Shown here piece after piece: positions 15,123 through 22,970 of a stretch of 64,000 nucleotides of DNA; position 1 is the first letter of the stretch, and each line of letters starts with the position of its first letter. Below the pieces are notes generated by a model. It was not told the origin of the DNA. It worked only from the letters and a program-made list of their open reading frames with translations, and did not search any database. The DNA comes from Granulicella mallensis (GTDB lineage: Bacteria; Acidobacteriota; Terriglobia; Terriglobales; Acidobacteriaceae): contig NZ_JACHIO010000021.1 of assembly GCF_014203225.1 (NCBI RefSeq), forward strand, positions 1 through 64,000. Reading direction: 5' to 3'. A program made the position numbers and the translations under genes.

Positions 15123-16097
15123 ATGCCTCGGCCCGGGAAAATGGCGGACAGCAGGACGCGCCAGCAGGCAGGCCCGCTTGCGTCTTCTTCTTCCGCAGGA
15201 CACGATCTCCCCTCCGCGAAACGGGTATCCGTGCTGGTCGGAACGAGGTCCGTACCGCTCCTTCCTGGGCGTCCGCTCATCGATAACTCGCGTTCACCCT
15301 GGACCGGCCTGGTGATGGAGAAGCATCGCCTCGGGGCCGTTGCCATCCCCGTGCATGAGCACGACACCTTCTGCCTGCACCTGCAGACCAGCGGTCCGGT
15401 GGAGATGGACTGGCACTCCTCCGGACGCAGTGGCCGGGTGCGTTCGGGAGCCGGGAACCTCATCTTTCTCAGCCCCGGAACGCGCGACAGCATGCTCTGG
15501 CATGGCCCCTCGCATCGCATCGTCACCTCTATCCAGCCGACGCTGCTGCGGCAGGCGGCAGAGCAGATGGAGCTCAAAGGCCTGTACGACTTCGACAACC
15601 AGTGGTCGTTTCAGGACGAGCAACTGCAGCTTCTATTAACCGAAATGGATCGCGAGATGGCTGCGGGCTGGCCGATGGGCTCTCTCTATGGCGACCTGCT
15701 GGGGATGTCCCTGTCGATTGCGCTGATCCGCAAGTACGGCCACACCTCGTCGGCGCTGGTTCCGCTGAAGGGCGGCCTCTCCCAACCGCGCCTCAAGCAT
15801 GTGCTCGCCTACATCGAAGAGAGCCTCGACCGCGATATTCGCTTGCAGGAGTTGGCGGAGCTGGCAGGTCTGAGTTCCTTCCACTTTGCCCGCTCCTTCC
15901 GGCAGAGCGTGGGTGCGACGCCGCATCAATACATCGTGCAGCGCAGGGTACAGCGCGCGAAGGAACTCCTGCTACGGCCGGAGTGGAGCATCGAGCAGGT
16001 GGCATCAGCCACGGGATTTGCGGGTGCGAGTCAGTTCTCGAGGGCCTTTCGGCAGAGCGCGGGCGTTACGCCGACGGAGTGGCGACGGAAAGTTTGA
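15123..16097 (+). CDS. AraC-family transcriptional regulator
   Basis: A 324-residue regulator. The C-terminal ~100 residues contain two helix-turn-helix units: LAELAGLSSFHFARSFRQS and VASATGFAGASQFSRAFRQ, ending in TPTEWRRK, as usual for AraC/XylS proteins. The N-terminal 200 residues form a cupin-like sensor domain (HEHDTFCLHLQTSG). AGGAG lies 8 nt before the ATG. No divergent or downstream target gene is evident: the next gene is convergent. The effector is unknown. Confidence 0.88.
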   Translation: MPRPGKMADSRTRQQAGPLASSSSAGHDLPSAKRVSVLVGTRSVPLLPGRPLIDNSRSPWTGLVMEKHRLGAVAIPVHEHDTFCLHLQTSGPVEMDWHSSGRSGRVRSGAGNLIFLSPGTRDSMLWHGPSHRIVTSIQPTLLRQAAEQMELKGLYDFDNQWSFQDEQLQLLLTEMDREMAAGWPMGSLYGDLLGMSLSIALIRKYGHTSSALVPLKGGLSQPRLKHVLAYIEESLDRDIRLQELAELAGLSSFHFARSFRQSVGATPHQYIVQRRVQRAKELLLRPEWSIEQVASATGFAGASQFSRAFRQSAGVTPTEWRRKV

Positions 16098-16103
16098 TCG
16101 CGC

Positions 16104-16168
16104 TTTTGTTTGTCTTTCGTCGTCATCCTGAGCGGTACGCGAAGGATGACGACGAAAGACAAACAAAA
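16104..16168. terminator. Perfect 26-bp inverted repeat (minimal family A element), probable bidirectional terminator
   Basis: Positions 16104-16129 and 16143-16168 are exact reverse complements, with a 13-nt loop. The right arm reads AGGATGACGACGAAAGAC followed by AAACAAAA; the left starts TTTTGTTTGTC, giving T-rich ends on both strands. It fills the gap between the convergent araC-type gene and the lipoprotein gene. Its core, GTCGTCATCCTGAGC, is that of the larger 2.2-kb and 44.7-kb elements. Confidence 0.75.
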
Positions 16169-16169
16169 C

Positions 16170-16661
16170 CTACGGCATCACCGCAGCACGCTGCGCCAAC
16201 AGATACGCCGTCCGCTCGTTCGGTGCAACGCCCGCTTCCTCATCCACCTGCTTCAACGGCGAACCCTCATACCGCTGATAGGTAAAGTGCTGGTCCGGCG
16301 CGATCGTCACATACTCCACCGATTTCGCCGCCGCCGGAATATTCCCGCCAAACCAGCGCGGATCTTCCTGCTGCGTCCAGGTCACCACCGACAGCGCTGA
16401 CCCGGCCGGATAGCCCGACTGCGCTCCCGTCCGGGCATATTGCACGGCCGTATCGTTGCCGTAGAGCGTCGACATCGTGCCTGCGTTCTTGTCGATCCAC
16501 GAGGTAATGACGCGGTTCTGCAGGGGATTCGAGGGCAACTCACTGCCCAGCATCGCGCCGGTGTTGAGAGTTGTCACCACACGGGGATTCGTCTTGGTAC
16601 AGCCAACGACGCCGCACAGCAGAATGACACCGGGAGCTAACAGCATCAGTCGAACTCTCAC
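16170..16661 (-). CDS. Lipoprotein with cytochrome P460-like domain lacking a haem-attachment motif
   Basis: A 163-residue exported lipoprotein: signal peptide MRVRLMLLAPGVILLCGVVGC, with Cys21 as lipidation site. Its body aligns by eye to the P460 region of the upstream protein: MSTLYGNDTAVQYAR with MREILGNDVAIKAI, SALSVVTWTQQED with TAFAKVAWAQQPD, and SVEYVTI with FIQVELMI. The CxxCH present in the upstream protein is missing here. The start (GTG) overlaps the upstream stop by 4 bases, so the two are translationally coupled and may act together in the periplasm. Confidence 0.7.
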   Translation of the reverse strand: MRVRLMLLAPGVILLCGVVGCTKTNPRVVTTLNTGAMLGSELPSNPLQNRVITSWIDKNAGTMSTLYGNDTAVQYARTGAQSGYPAGSALSVVTWTQQEDPRWFGGNIPAAAKSVEYVTIAPDQHFTYQRYEGSPLKQVDEEAGVAPNERTAYLLAQRAAVMP

Positions 16662-17620
16662 TGTTGACCTCCCAGCGGCATCGTGTAGACGTAGTCGTTC
16701 TGGCGCACCGGCTCATGGCAGCCGATGCACTCGTTGGTGAAGTCTGCGTTCTTGCCATAGGGTTTCAGGTCCATGCCGCGCCACCGTCCCCAACCCCAGC
16801 CTTTGGTTGAGGCGTACTTCCTGCTGTCGCGAATCATGAGCTCCACCTGGATGAAGGCGCCGGTCTGTACAGCTCCCTTGCCATCCGGCTGCTGGGCCCA
16901 CGCGACCTTGGCGAAGGCCGTACCGTCCGGCCAGGGATTGATGTGGTGCTCGGCGATAGCCTTGATCGCGACATCGTTGCCCAGGATCTCGCGCATCGTG
17001 TGGTTGTCGGGGCGATCGGTGCTGCTGATGGCCTTCCAGTTCTTATAGTCCGGCAGGAACTCGACTCCGTTGAACTCCGCCTGCACCTTCAACGGCGCGC
17101 CGCTGGCTGTGATCCAGCCCTTGTACTGCGCATCGGCCGCGCTGGTATCGGCTGCCGGAGTCGCGCCTGCGGGCGTGGGCGGCATCAGGTAGTCGCGCAG
17201 CACCTTCAGGTTCTCCGCCGAAACCGCAGCCCCCGGATGTACCCGCAGATACGACGGCAGCGGCATCGCGCCCATCTGGATCATGTTCACGGCCTCGAAC
17301 AGCGCACCCCTCTGCTGGGCCGCGGGCAGCTTGCCGATCTCGGAGAAGTTCAGGTGCGCCCGCGCCTCTTTCACGTCTTTGTTCACAAGCCAGTACGCGG
17401 GCACTACCTGGTCGAACCACGGCAGCTTCGTCTCATTCGAGTGGCAGTTATAGCAGGACTGCCGCAGCACAGCGCGAACCTCCGGCGGAGCCTGAAGCTC
17501 CGCCGTGACTGGAGGATTAGTCAGCGTGGGGCGAACAAATTGCAGGCCGACAAAGACCAGGCCCGCAACCAGTGCGATCCAGAGAACAGCTCGAACTCGA
17601 GCCCCATACGCCGATGCCAT
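16658..17620 (-). CDS. Periplasmic dihaem protein: haem-binding domain plus cytochrome P460
   Basis: A 320-residue exported protein with an N-terminal signal anchor (residues 8-26). A PF14376-type haem-binding domain follows, with CYNCH and the downstream LPWFDQVVPAYWLVNKDVKEAR-like segment. The C-terminal half is a cytochrome P460 domain ending with a second c-type haem motif, CIGCHEP, near residue 300. P460 proteins are associated with one-electron oxidation of hydroxylamine or other small reductants. Electron partners are not encoded nearby. Co-transcribed with the P460-like lipoprotein downstream. Confidence 0.82.
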   Translation of the reverse strand: MASAYGARVRAVLWIALVAGLVFVGLQFVRPTLTNPPVTAELQAPPEVRAVLRQSCYNCHSNETKLPWFDQVVPAYWLVNKDVKEARAHLNFSEIGKLPAAQQRGALFEAVNMIQMGAMPLPSYLRVHPGAAVSAENLKVLRDYLMPPTPAGATPAADTSAADAQYKGWITASGAPLKVQAEFNGVEFLPDYKNWKAISSTDRPDNHTMREILGNDVAIKAIAEHHINPWPDGTAFAKVAWAQQPDGKGAVQTGAFIQVELMIRDSRKYASTKGWGWGRWRGMDLKPYGKNADFTNECIGCHEPVRQNDYVYTMPLGGQQ

Positions 17621-17697
17621 GCCGAACCTCTCATCTGGTGAATCGTAGTCAGATCAAATAGACGGCTCGATCGCAGAAATAAGATGCTTAGCTGCCG

Positions 17698-18291
17698 CTA
17701 CTTCTCGCTGCTCGGAGGGGTAAGTCCCTTCAAGCGCATATACAGCGCGAGGGTCGCATACTGCTCATTGTCGTGCGACGCATTGCCCCAGAGCAGTCCT
17801 ACGCGCGAACGGCTCGCCTTGCCCAGCGTAAACATCTCGGCCAGGTTGGTATCGGTCGCCGACGCATAGGCCTTGTCGCACTCCGCAAACGAAGCCTTCA
17901 GCGCTTCGAGGATTGTGGCCTTGTCTGCCGTCTCCGCCGGGACCTTGAACAGATCGGCAGGGGCGGTATGGTTGACCGCGCCGCAGCTCCGCAACTGGGC
18001 TTCGGTGACGTGGTTCACGACCCGGGCAAAGGTACGAATGTCGGGCTCGGGCTTGAAGGTATAGGCGTCATCCGGCATCTCGGTGGCTGATTTAAGGATG
18101 TTGGCTTTTACACCGGCGTAGTAATGTTGCACTTCAGCCGCTGGCCCCGTCGGCACATTGGCCTGGCCGCTGCCTACAGGTGCTGTTGGGGGTGTGCCTG
18201 CATGGGCCTGCGCCATCGCCGCCCCGGTTGTAACCAATCCAGCCAAAATTGCCGTCACACAAATCACTCGAACACGCTGCATCGTCTTCAC
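17698..18291 (-). CDS. Exported DinB-family protein
   Basis: A 197-residue protein with a signal peptide (about MKTMQRVRVICVTAILAG to AMAQA). The mature part is a four-helix DinB/YfiT-like bundle. Putative metal ligands include His in VVNHVTEAQ and in GNASHDNEQY. Export of a DinB-fold protein is common in Acidobacteriota. The thiol-S-transferase activity of some family members has not been tied to exported forms. It lies downstream of a REP region. Confidence 0.75.
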   Translation of the reverse strand: MKTMQRVRVICVTAILAGLVTTGAAMAQAHAGTPPTAPVGSGQANVPTGPAAEVQHYYAGVKANILKSATEMPDDAYTFKPEPDIRTFARVVNHVTEAQLRSCGAVNHTAPADLFKVPAETADKATILEALKASFAECDKAYASATDTNLAEMFTLGKASRSRVGLLWGNASHDNEQYATLALYMRLKGLTPPSSEK

Positions 18292-18354
18292 CTCGCAACC
18301 AGCCTACAACATGGGTGTGGTTTTTAATGCGGGTTCCTATGTCGGAGTAGGTCG

Positions 18355-18606
18355 TCCCATTGCGCGAAGCGCCTTCCGTGACGCTTCAGCGTCACGGAGA
18401 CGGAGGGAGCCGTAGCCTTCAGGCTACGGAATTCAGGTTTAGGCAAAATGTGGCCTTTAGGCCCGGGCCTTCTTTCGGCTGCGAACAAAAGGCCCGGGGC
18501 TAAAGCCCGATTCTCGCCTGGCTCTTATTCCGTAGCCTAAAGGCTACGGCTCCCTCCGTCTCCCCGATGCTGAAGCGTCACGGAAGGCGCTTCGCGCAAT
18601 TGCAGG
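18355..18606. repeat. REP-type composite inverted repeat (GCGCGAAGCGC / GACGCTTCAGCGTC units)
   Basis: The left half reads GCGCGAAGCGCC, TGACGCTTCAGCGTCA, ACGGAGGGAGCCGTAGCC; the right half carries the same units inverted, ending in GGCGCTTCGCGCAATT. Centre hairpins include GGCCCGGGCC and GGCCCGGGGCTAAAGCCC. It occupies most of the 364-base gene-free region 18292-18655. Relatives lie at 46624-46683, 58144-58305 and 61190-61357. Confidence 0.8.
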
Positions 18607-18655
18607 CACTATCCAGCGCTGTATATCGCTGGAAACGCCGCAATCAATTACTGTC

Positions 18656-19681
18656 TTACCGATTCACCAATGGCCGCACCTGCGTCCCCAGCATCTCGAT
18701 CGTGCGCAGCATCTTGGCATGCGGCAGCGGACCGCCACTTAGCATCAGCGTGATGCGTGAGACGCCGCCCAGTACCTCATCGACATACCGCATCTTCTTC
18801 GCCACCGTCTCCGGGTCGCCGATAAAGTATGCCCCTTGCTCACTGCGCTGCGCATCGTAGGCCGCGCGCGTCGTTGGAGGCCAGCCACGCTCGCGCCCGA
18901 TCCGGGTAAAGGCCATTGAGAGATACGGCCACAGGTCGTCCGCTGCCTGCTCCGTGGAATCGGCCACGAAGCCGATTCCATGGATGGCAACATCCAGCGT
19001 CTCCGGCGCATGTCCTGCCCGCAGACCGGCCTGGCGATACAGGTCGATCATCGGGCGAAACCGGTGCGGCTCGCCGCCGATGATCGCCACCGTCAACGGC
19101 AGGCCCAGCATGCCTGCCCGGGCAAACGACGCCGGCGTTCCGCCCACGCCGAGCCGTATCGGCAACACGTCCTGTGCGGGCCTCGGCCAAACGCCCTGGC
19201 CCGTCAGCGAGGGGCGATGCTTGCCCTCCCACTGCACGCGAGTCTCCTCGCGCAGCTTCAGCAGCAGGTCGAGCTTTTCCGCGAACAGTTCGTCATAGTG
19301 CTGCAGATCATACCCAAACAGCGGGTAGGACTCGATGAATGAGCCGCGCCCCACAACGATCTCCGCTCGACCAGCTGAGATCAAATCCACCGTCGCGAAG
19401 TCCTGGAAGACGCGCACGGGATCGTCGGAGCTGAGCACCGTCACCGCGCTGGTCAGGCGAATGTTCTTCGTCCGCGCCGCCGCAGCGGCGAGCAGAATGG
19501 CGGGCGAGGAGGCGATGTACTCCTCACGATGATGTTCGCCGACGCCGTAGACATCCAGCCCGACGCGGTCCGCCAGCTCGACCTCTTCCAGCAGCTCGCG
19601 AACGCGCTGCACTCCCAGCTCGCTCTCCGGGCGGCCTGTGCCGGTCACTGTCTCCACAAAACTATCGATACCGATCTGCAT
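18656..19681 (-). CDS. LLM-class flavin-dependent oxidoreductase
   Basis: A 341-residue TIM-barrel monooxygenase of the bacterial luciferase superfamily. Typical segments are VYGVGEHHREEYIASSPAILLAAAAARTK (short-chain alkanal/FMN region), LTSAVTVLSSDDPVRVFQDFATVD and GRAEIVVGRGSFIESYPLFGYD. FMN is supplied reduced by another protein. The substrate is unknown. It is divergent from a MarR regulator with an operator palindrome in the intergenic space, so it is probably MarR-controlled. Confidence 0.87.
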   Translation of the reverse strand: MQIGIDSFVETVTGTGRPESELGVQRVRELLEEVELADRVGLDVYGVGEHHREEYIASSPAILLAAAAARTKNIRLTSAVTVLSSDDPVRVFQDFATVDLISAGRAEIVVGRGSFIESYPLFGYDLQHYDELFAEKLDLLLKLREETRVQWEGKHRPSLTGQGVWPRPAQDVLPIRLGVGGTPASFARAGMLGLPLTVAIIGGEPHRFRPMIDLYRQAGLRAGHAPETLDVAIHGIGFVADSTEQAADDLWPYLSMAFTRIGRERGWPPTTRAAYDAQRSEQGAYFIGDPETVAKKMRYVDEVLGGVSRITLMLSGGPLPHAKMLRTIEMLGTQVRPLVNR

Positions 19682-19731
19682 CGTTCCTCTTTCCGCGTCT
19701 ATTTCTTTGGCGCACTTGCCTTGTTATCAAG

Positions 19732-19749
19732 TATATTGATGTCAATATA
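19732..19749. promoter_or_regulatory. Putative MarR operator
   Basis: TATATTGA-TG-TCAATATA is a perfect 8-bp inverted repeat immediately before the marR-type start codon, in the divergent promoter region. MarR proteins typically bind such AT-rich 16-20 bp palindromes. The assignment is inference. Confidence 0.6.
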
Positions 19750-19750
19750 T

Positions 19751-20227
19751 ATGAAAACGATGCAAAAGCCAGAAAAGGACAGGAAGTCTGACGGAGTGCA
19801 TCTGTGGCTCGTCCTGATGAAGGCCTTCCAGTCGATCTCCGCGTATGCCATGCACACGCTGCGCGACAGCGGCCTAGGTGACTCTGACTTTCGGGTACTG
19901 GAGGCCTTGCTGCACAAGGGGCCTCTGCCGGTGAATGTCCTGGGGCCCAAGGTCTTTCTGACTCCGGGGTCCATCAGCGTTGCGGTCGACCGGCTGCATA
20001 GCCGGGGGCTGGTAACGAGGATCGAAAGCGAGTCCGATCGCCGGGTGCGCATCGTCGATCTGACGCCCAAGGGCCGCACCCTGATCGAGCAGGTATTTGC
20101 GGCGCACGCCAGGGAGATCGACGCCCTGATGCAGGTCCTGGACCCGGAGGACCGCAGGAAGATGACGAAAGCCCTGAAAAAATTAGGCAAACACGCGGCG
20201 GAACGCCTGCGGCCTCCCACACCGTAA
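19751..20227 (+). CDS. MarR-family transcriptional regulator
   Basis: A 158-residue winged-helix regulator. The DNA-binding helices are in LPVNVLGPKVFLTPGSISVAVDRL, followed by the wing VTRIESESDRRVRIVDLTPKG, both typical of MarR. I start it at ATG 19751 (MKTMQKPEKDR) because the longer ORF start at 19529 is inside the divergent oxidoreductase gene. The palindrome at 19732-19749 abuts this start, leaving room for only a short or absent leader. Likely autoregulatory and controlling the LLM oxidoreductase. Confidence 0.88.
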   Translation: MKTMQKPEKDRKSDGVHLWLVLMKAFQSISAYAMHTLRDSGLGDSDFRVLEALLHKGPLPVNVLGPKVFLTPGSISVAVDRLHSRGLVTRIESESDRRVRIVDLTPKGRTLIEQVFAAHAREIDALMQVLDPEDRRKMTKALKKLGKHAAERLRPPTP

Positions 20228-20231
20228 GCAT

Positions 20232-20341
20232 CCCTGAAAAGCCTTGACGCAAAGTGCGCAAAGGAAGAGCGCTAAGTTTCGCCACGGGTACCGTGGGCGT
20301 CCTTTGCGTTTTTCCTCCGCGCACTTTGCGTCAAGGCTTTT
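20232..20341. repeat. Inverted repeat, family C, copy 1 (upstream of ychF)
   Basis: Perfect 23-bp arms at 20237-20259 and 20319-20341 (AAAAGCCTTGACGCAAAG... and its complement), with a further AAAGGAAGAG/CCTTTGCGT inner part and a loop containing CCACGGGTACCGTGG. A near-identical copy lies at 21507-21615, on the other side of ychF. Confidence 0.85.
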
Positions 20342-20393
20342 GCTTGTTCCCGCCCCGCCCATGTTCCAATAGAAGAGAAGGAAACTGAACAGA

Positions 20394-21494
20394 ATGCCCC
20401 TGAACTGCGGAATCGTAGGTCTGCCGAACGTCGGCAAGTCCACCATCTTCAACGCGCTGACGGCCTCCAAGGCCGCGGCCGCGAACTACCCTTTTTGCAC
20501 CATCGACCCCAACGTCGGCATCGTGCCCGTGCCTGACACGCGCATGGATCGTATCGTGACGATGGTCAAGCCTAATTCCATCGTCCCCACCACGATGGAG
20601 TTCGTGGACATCGCCGGCATCGTAGAAGGAGCCAGCAAGGGTGAAGGGCTGGGCAATCAGTTCCTCAGCCACATTCGCCAGACCGACGCCATTCTGCATG
20701 TGGTCCGCTGCTTTGCCGATCCGGAAGTGATCCACGTCGCGGGCGGTGTCAATCCGCAACACGATATGGACATCATCAATACAGAGCTTCTGTTGGCGGA
20801 TCTCGATACGGTCGAGAAGCGGCTGGCAAAGGCGGAAAAGGCGGCGAAGTCTCAGTCCGCCACCGCTGCGCAGAAGTCGGAGCTCTCCACCATCCAGAAG
20901 CTCCTTGTCGTTCTGAACGCCGGCAAACCCGCACGTACCGCAGAGTTGGAAGACGACGAGAAGCTGGTGGCTCGCGATCTCTTCCTGATCACCATGAAGC
21001 CGCAGCTCTACGTTGCCAATGTTGATGAAGACGGCATCGCTTCCGGTAACGAGTACACGAAGATCGTCGAGCAACGCGCTGCCGAAGAGAACTCCGAAGT
21101 CGTCCGCATCTGCGGTGCGATGGAAGCTGAGATCGCACAGCTTGAGCCAGCCGAGCGGGCTGAGTTCCTGGAAGCCGCAGGCCTGGAAGAGCCGGGCCTC
21201 AACCGCCTGATTCACGCTGCCTATCGCCTGCTGGGACTCATCACCTACTTCACCTCCGGCGTACAGGAGGTCCGTGCGTGGACGATCAAGCGCGGCACCA
21301 AGGCTCCCGGTGCTGCTGGCGTGATTCACTCGGACTTCGAGCGCGGCTTCATCAAAGCCGACTGCTACGCGTCGAGCGATCTGTTTGCGTTGGGCAGCGA
21401 GCAGGCCGTCAAGGAAAAAGGTCTGCTGCGGTCGGAAGGCAAGGAATATATCGTGAAGGACGGCGACATCCTGTTCTTCAAGTTCAACGTGTAG
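20394..21494 (+). CDS. ychF: Redox-regulated ATPase YchF (Obg-family)
   Basis: A 366-residue TRAFAC-class P-loop protein. G1 is GLPNVGKST (residues 7-15), G3 is [16 protein letters not shown], and the nucleotide-specificity loop reads YVANVDEDG instead of NKxD, the change that makes YchF prefer ATP. The C-terminal TGS domain ([20 protein letters not shown] to [12 protein letters not shown]) is present. Length is normal. Associated with ribosome and stress functions. It is bracketed by two almost identical inverted repeats. Confidence 0.95.
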   Translation: MPLNCGIVGLPNVGKSTIFNALTASKAAAANYPFCTIDPNVGIVPVPDTRMDRIVTMVKPNSIVPTTMEFVDIAGIVEGASKGEGLGNQFLSHIRQTDAILHVVRCFADPEVIHVAGGVNPQHDMDIINTELLLADLDTVEKRLAKAEKAAKSQSATAAQKSELSTIQKLLVVLNAGKPARTAELEDDEKLVARDLFLITMKPQLYVANVDEDGIASGNEYTKIVEQRAAEENSEVVRICGAMEAEIAQLEPAERAEFLEAAGLEEPGLNRLIHAAYRLLGLITYFTSGVQEVRAWTIKRGTKAPGAAGVIHSDFERGFIKADCYASSDLFALGSEQAVKEKGLLRSEGKEYIVKDGDILFFKFNV

Positions 21495-21506
21495 CCACCC
21501 GGGGCA

Positions 21507-21615
21507 CCCTGAAAAGCCTTGACGCAAAGTGCGCAAAGGAAGAGCGACAAGTTTCGCCACGGCTATCGTGGCGTCCTTTGCGTCTTTCCTCTGCGCACTT
21601 TGCGTCAAGGCCTTT
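21507..21615. repeat. Inverted repeat, family C, copy 2 (downstream of ychF)
   Basis: Left arm at 21512-21534 is identical to that of copy 1; the right arm (about 21593-21615) differs in the last bases (GGCCTTTG for GGCTTTTG). It starts 13 bases after the ychF stop and may serve as its terminator. Confidence 0.85.
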
Positions 21616-21705
21616 GCCGTTACTTCTCCAGGCGAGTACACACCAAGGTTCACCCACTCGTATTGCTATCCCCACAGCCCCACTCTGTCCGACACTTGAA
21701 CTGAC

Positions 21706-22824
21706 ATGGCAAAGAAAAAACTACGCGTAGGCATTCTGTTTGGGGGCAAAAGCGGCGAGCATGAGATCTCGCTGCGTTCCGCTCGCTCCATCCTCAAAGC
21801 AATCGACCGCAAAAAGTACGATGTCGTCGAGCTCGGCATTACCAAAGAGGGCCGCTGGCTGCAGAGCTCCGCCGCCCAGGCGCTGCTCGGCGGAGAATCG
21901 CAGCCGAGCGAAGACCTCAGCCGTGAAACCGGTCTTACTATCGCCGCTGCCGCCGCCGAACCCGCTGCGGGCACGGGCCTCGACGTGGTCTTCCCGGTGC
22001 TGCACGGCACCTTCGGCGAAGATGGCACTATCCAAGGCCTCTTCGAACTCGCTGACATCGCCTATGTAGGTTCGGGCGTGCTCGGCTCGTCCGCGGGTAT
22101 GGATAAGGACGCAATGAAGCGCATGTTCTTCGCCGCGGGCCTGCCCATGACGCCGCACGTCACCCTGCTGCGCAGCGAGTGGCGCGCCGATGCGAAGAAG
22201 TCCACGCGCCTCATCGAAAAGACGCTGCAATATCCCGTCTTCGTGAAGCCCGCGAACCTGGGCAGCTCGGTCGGCATCAGCAAGGTGAAGTCGCGCGCCG
22301 ACCTCGCCACGGCGATGGATCTCGCTGCGAGCTTCGACCGCAAGATCGTCATCGAGCAGGGAGTCGGCGGCCCGGGAGTCAAGCCGCGCGAGCTCGAAGT
22401 TGCGGTGCTGGGCAACGATGTACCTGAGGCCTCGGTGGTGGGAGAAATCGTGCCCGCGAAGGAGTTCTACGACTACGAGGCCAAGTACGAGCTCAACGGC
22501 GCGGACGAGAGCGTCAGCATCATCCCCGCAAAGCTTACGAAGGCCGAAGAGAAGAAGATTCGTGCGATGGCTATCGCCGCCTTCCGCGCCTGCGACTGTG
22601 CGGGCCTGGCACGCGTCGATTTCCTGATGGCTCCAGCCTCCAAGGGCAAGCCTGCGGAGATTGTGCTGAACGAGATCAATACACTGCCGGGGTTCACTTC
22701 GATCAGCATGTATCCCAAGCTATGGGCAGAGAGCGGTGTTATCTATAAGAAGCTCATCGACCGCCTGATAGAGCTTGCGCTGGAACGCCATCGCGAGAAG
22801 CAGCAGACGCACTTCAGCCGGTAG
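21706..22824 (+). CDS. ddl: D-alanine--D-alanine ligase
   Basis: A 372-residue ATP-grasp ligase that joins two D-alanines for the peptidoglycan peptide in the cytosol. Signatures: VGILFGGKSGEHEISLRSA (N-terminal substrate loop), DVVFPVLHGTFGEDGTIQG, FVKPANLGSSVGISKV (ATP-grasp), and the C-terminal LNEINTLPGFTSISMYPKLW with the Mg-binding Glu/Asn. Length is that of the longer DdlA-like group. It is alone, downstream of ychF and a repeat. Confidence 0.95.
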   Translation: MAKKKLRVGILFGGKSGEHEISLRSARSILKAIDRKKYDVVELGITKEGRWLQSSAAQALLGGESQPSEDLSRETGLTIAAAAAEPAAGTGLDVVFPVLHGTFGEDGTIQGLFELADIAYVGSGVLGSSAGMDKDAMKRMFFAAGLPMTPHVTLLRSEWRADAKKSTRLIEKTLQYPVFVKPANLGSSVGISKVKSRADLATAMDLAASFDRKIVIEQGVGGPGVKPRELEVAVLGNDVPEASVVGEIVPAKEFYDYEAKYELNGADESVSIIPAKLTKAEEKKIRAMAIAAFRACDCAGLARVDFLMAPASKGKPAEIVLNEINTLPGFTSISMYPKLWAESGVIYKKLIDRLIELALERHREKQQTHFSR

Positions 22825-22970
22825 CAATTTAGACTCCTCAACTCAAACGGCGGACGTCCTGCACAAGGGTGTCCGCCGACTGCTATACTCTCGGGCAAAT
22901 AGCGGTTTCTTTGCTTGTCGCGAAGATCCTCGGGCCCAGGTAGCACGGAGCGTACTTCCGGAGGTGCGGG

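Noticed and set aside
20331-21653. 440-residue minus-strand ORF
   Set aside because: Antisense to ychF and running through both flanking repeats.
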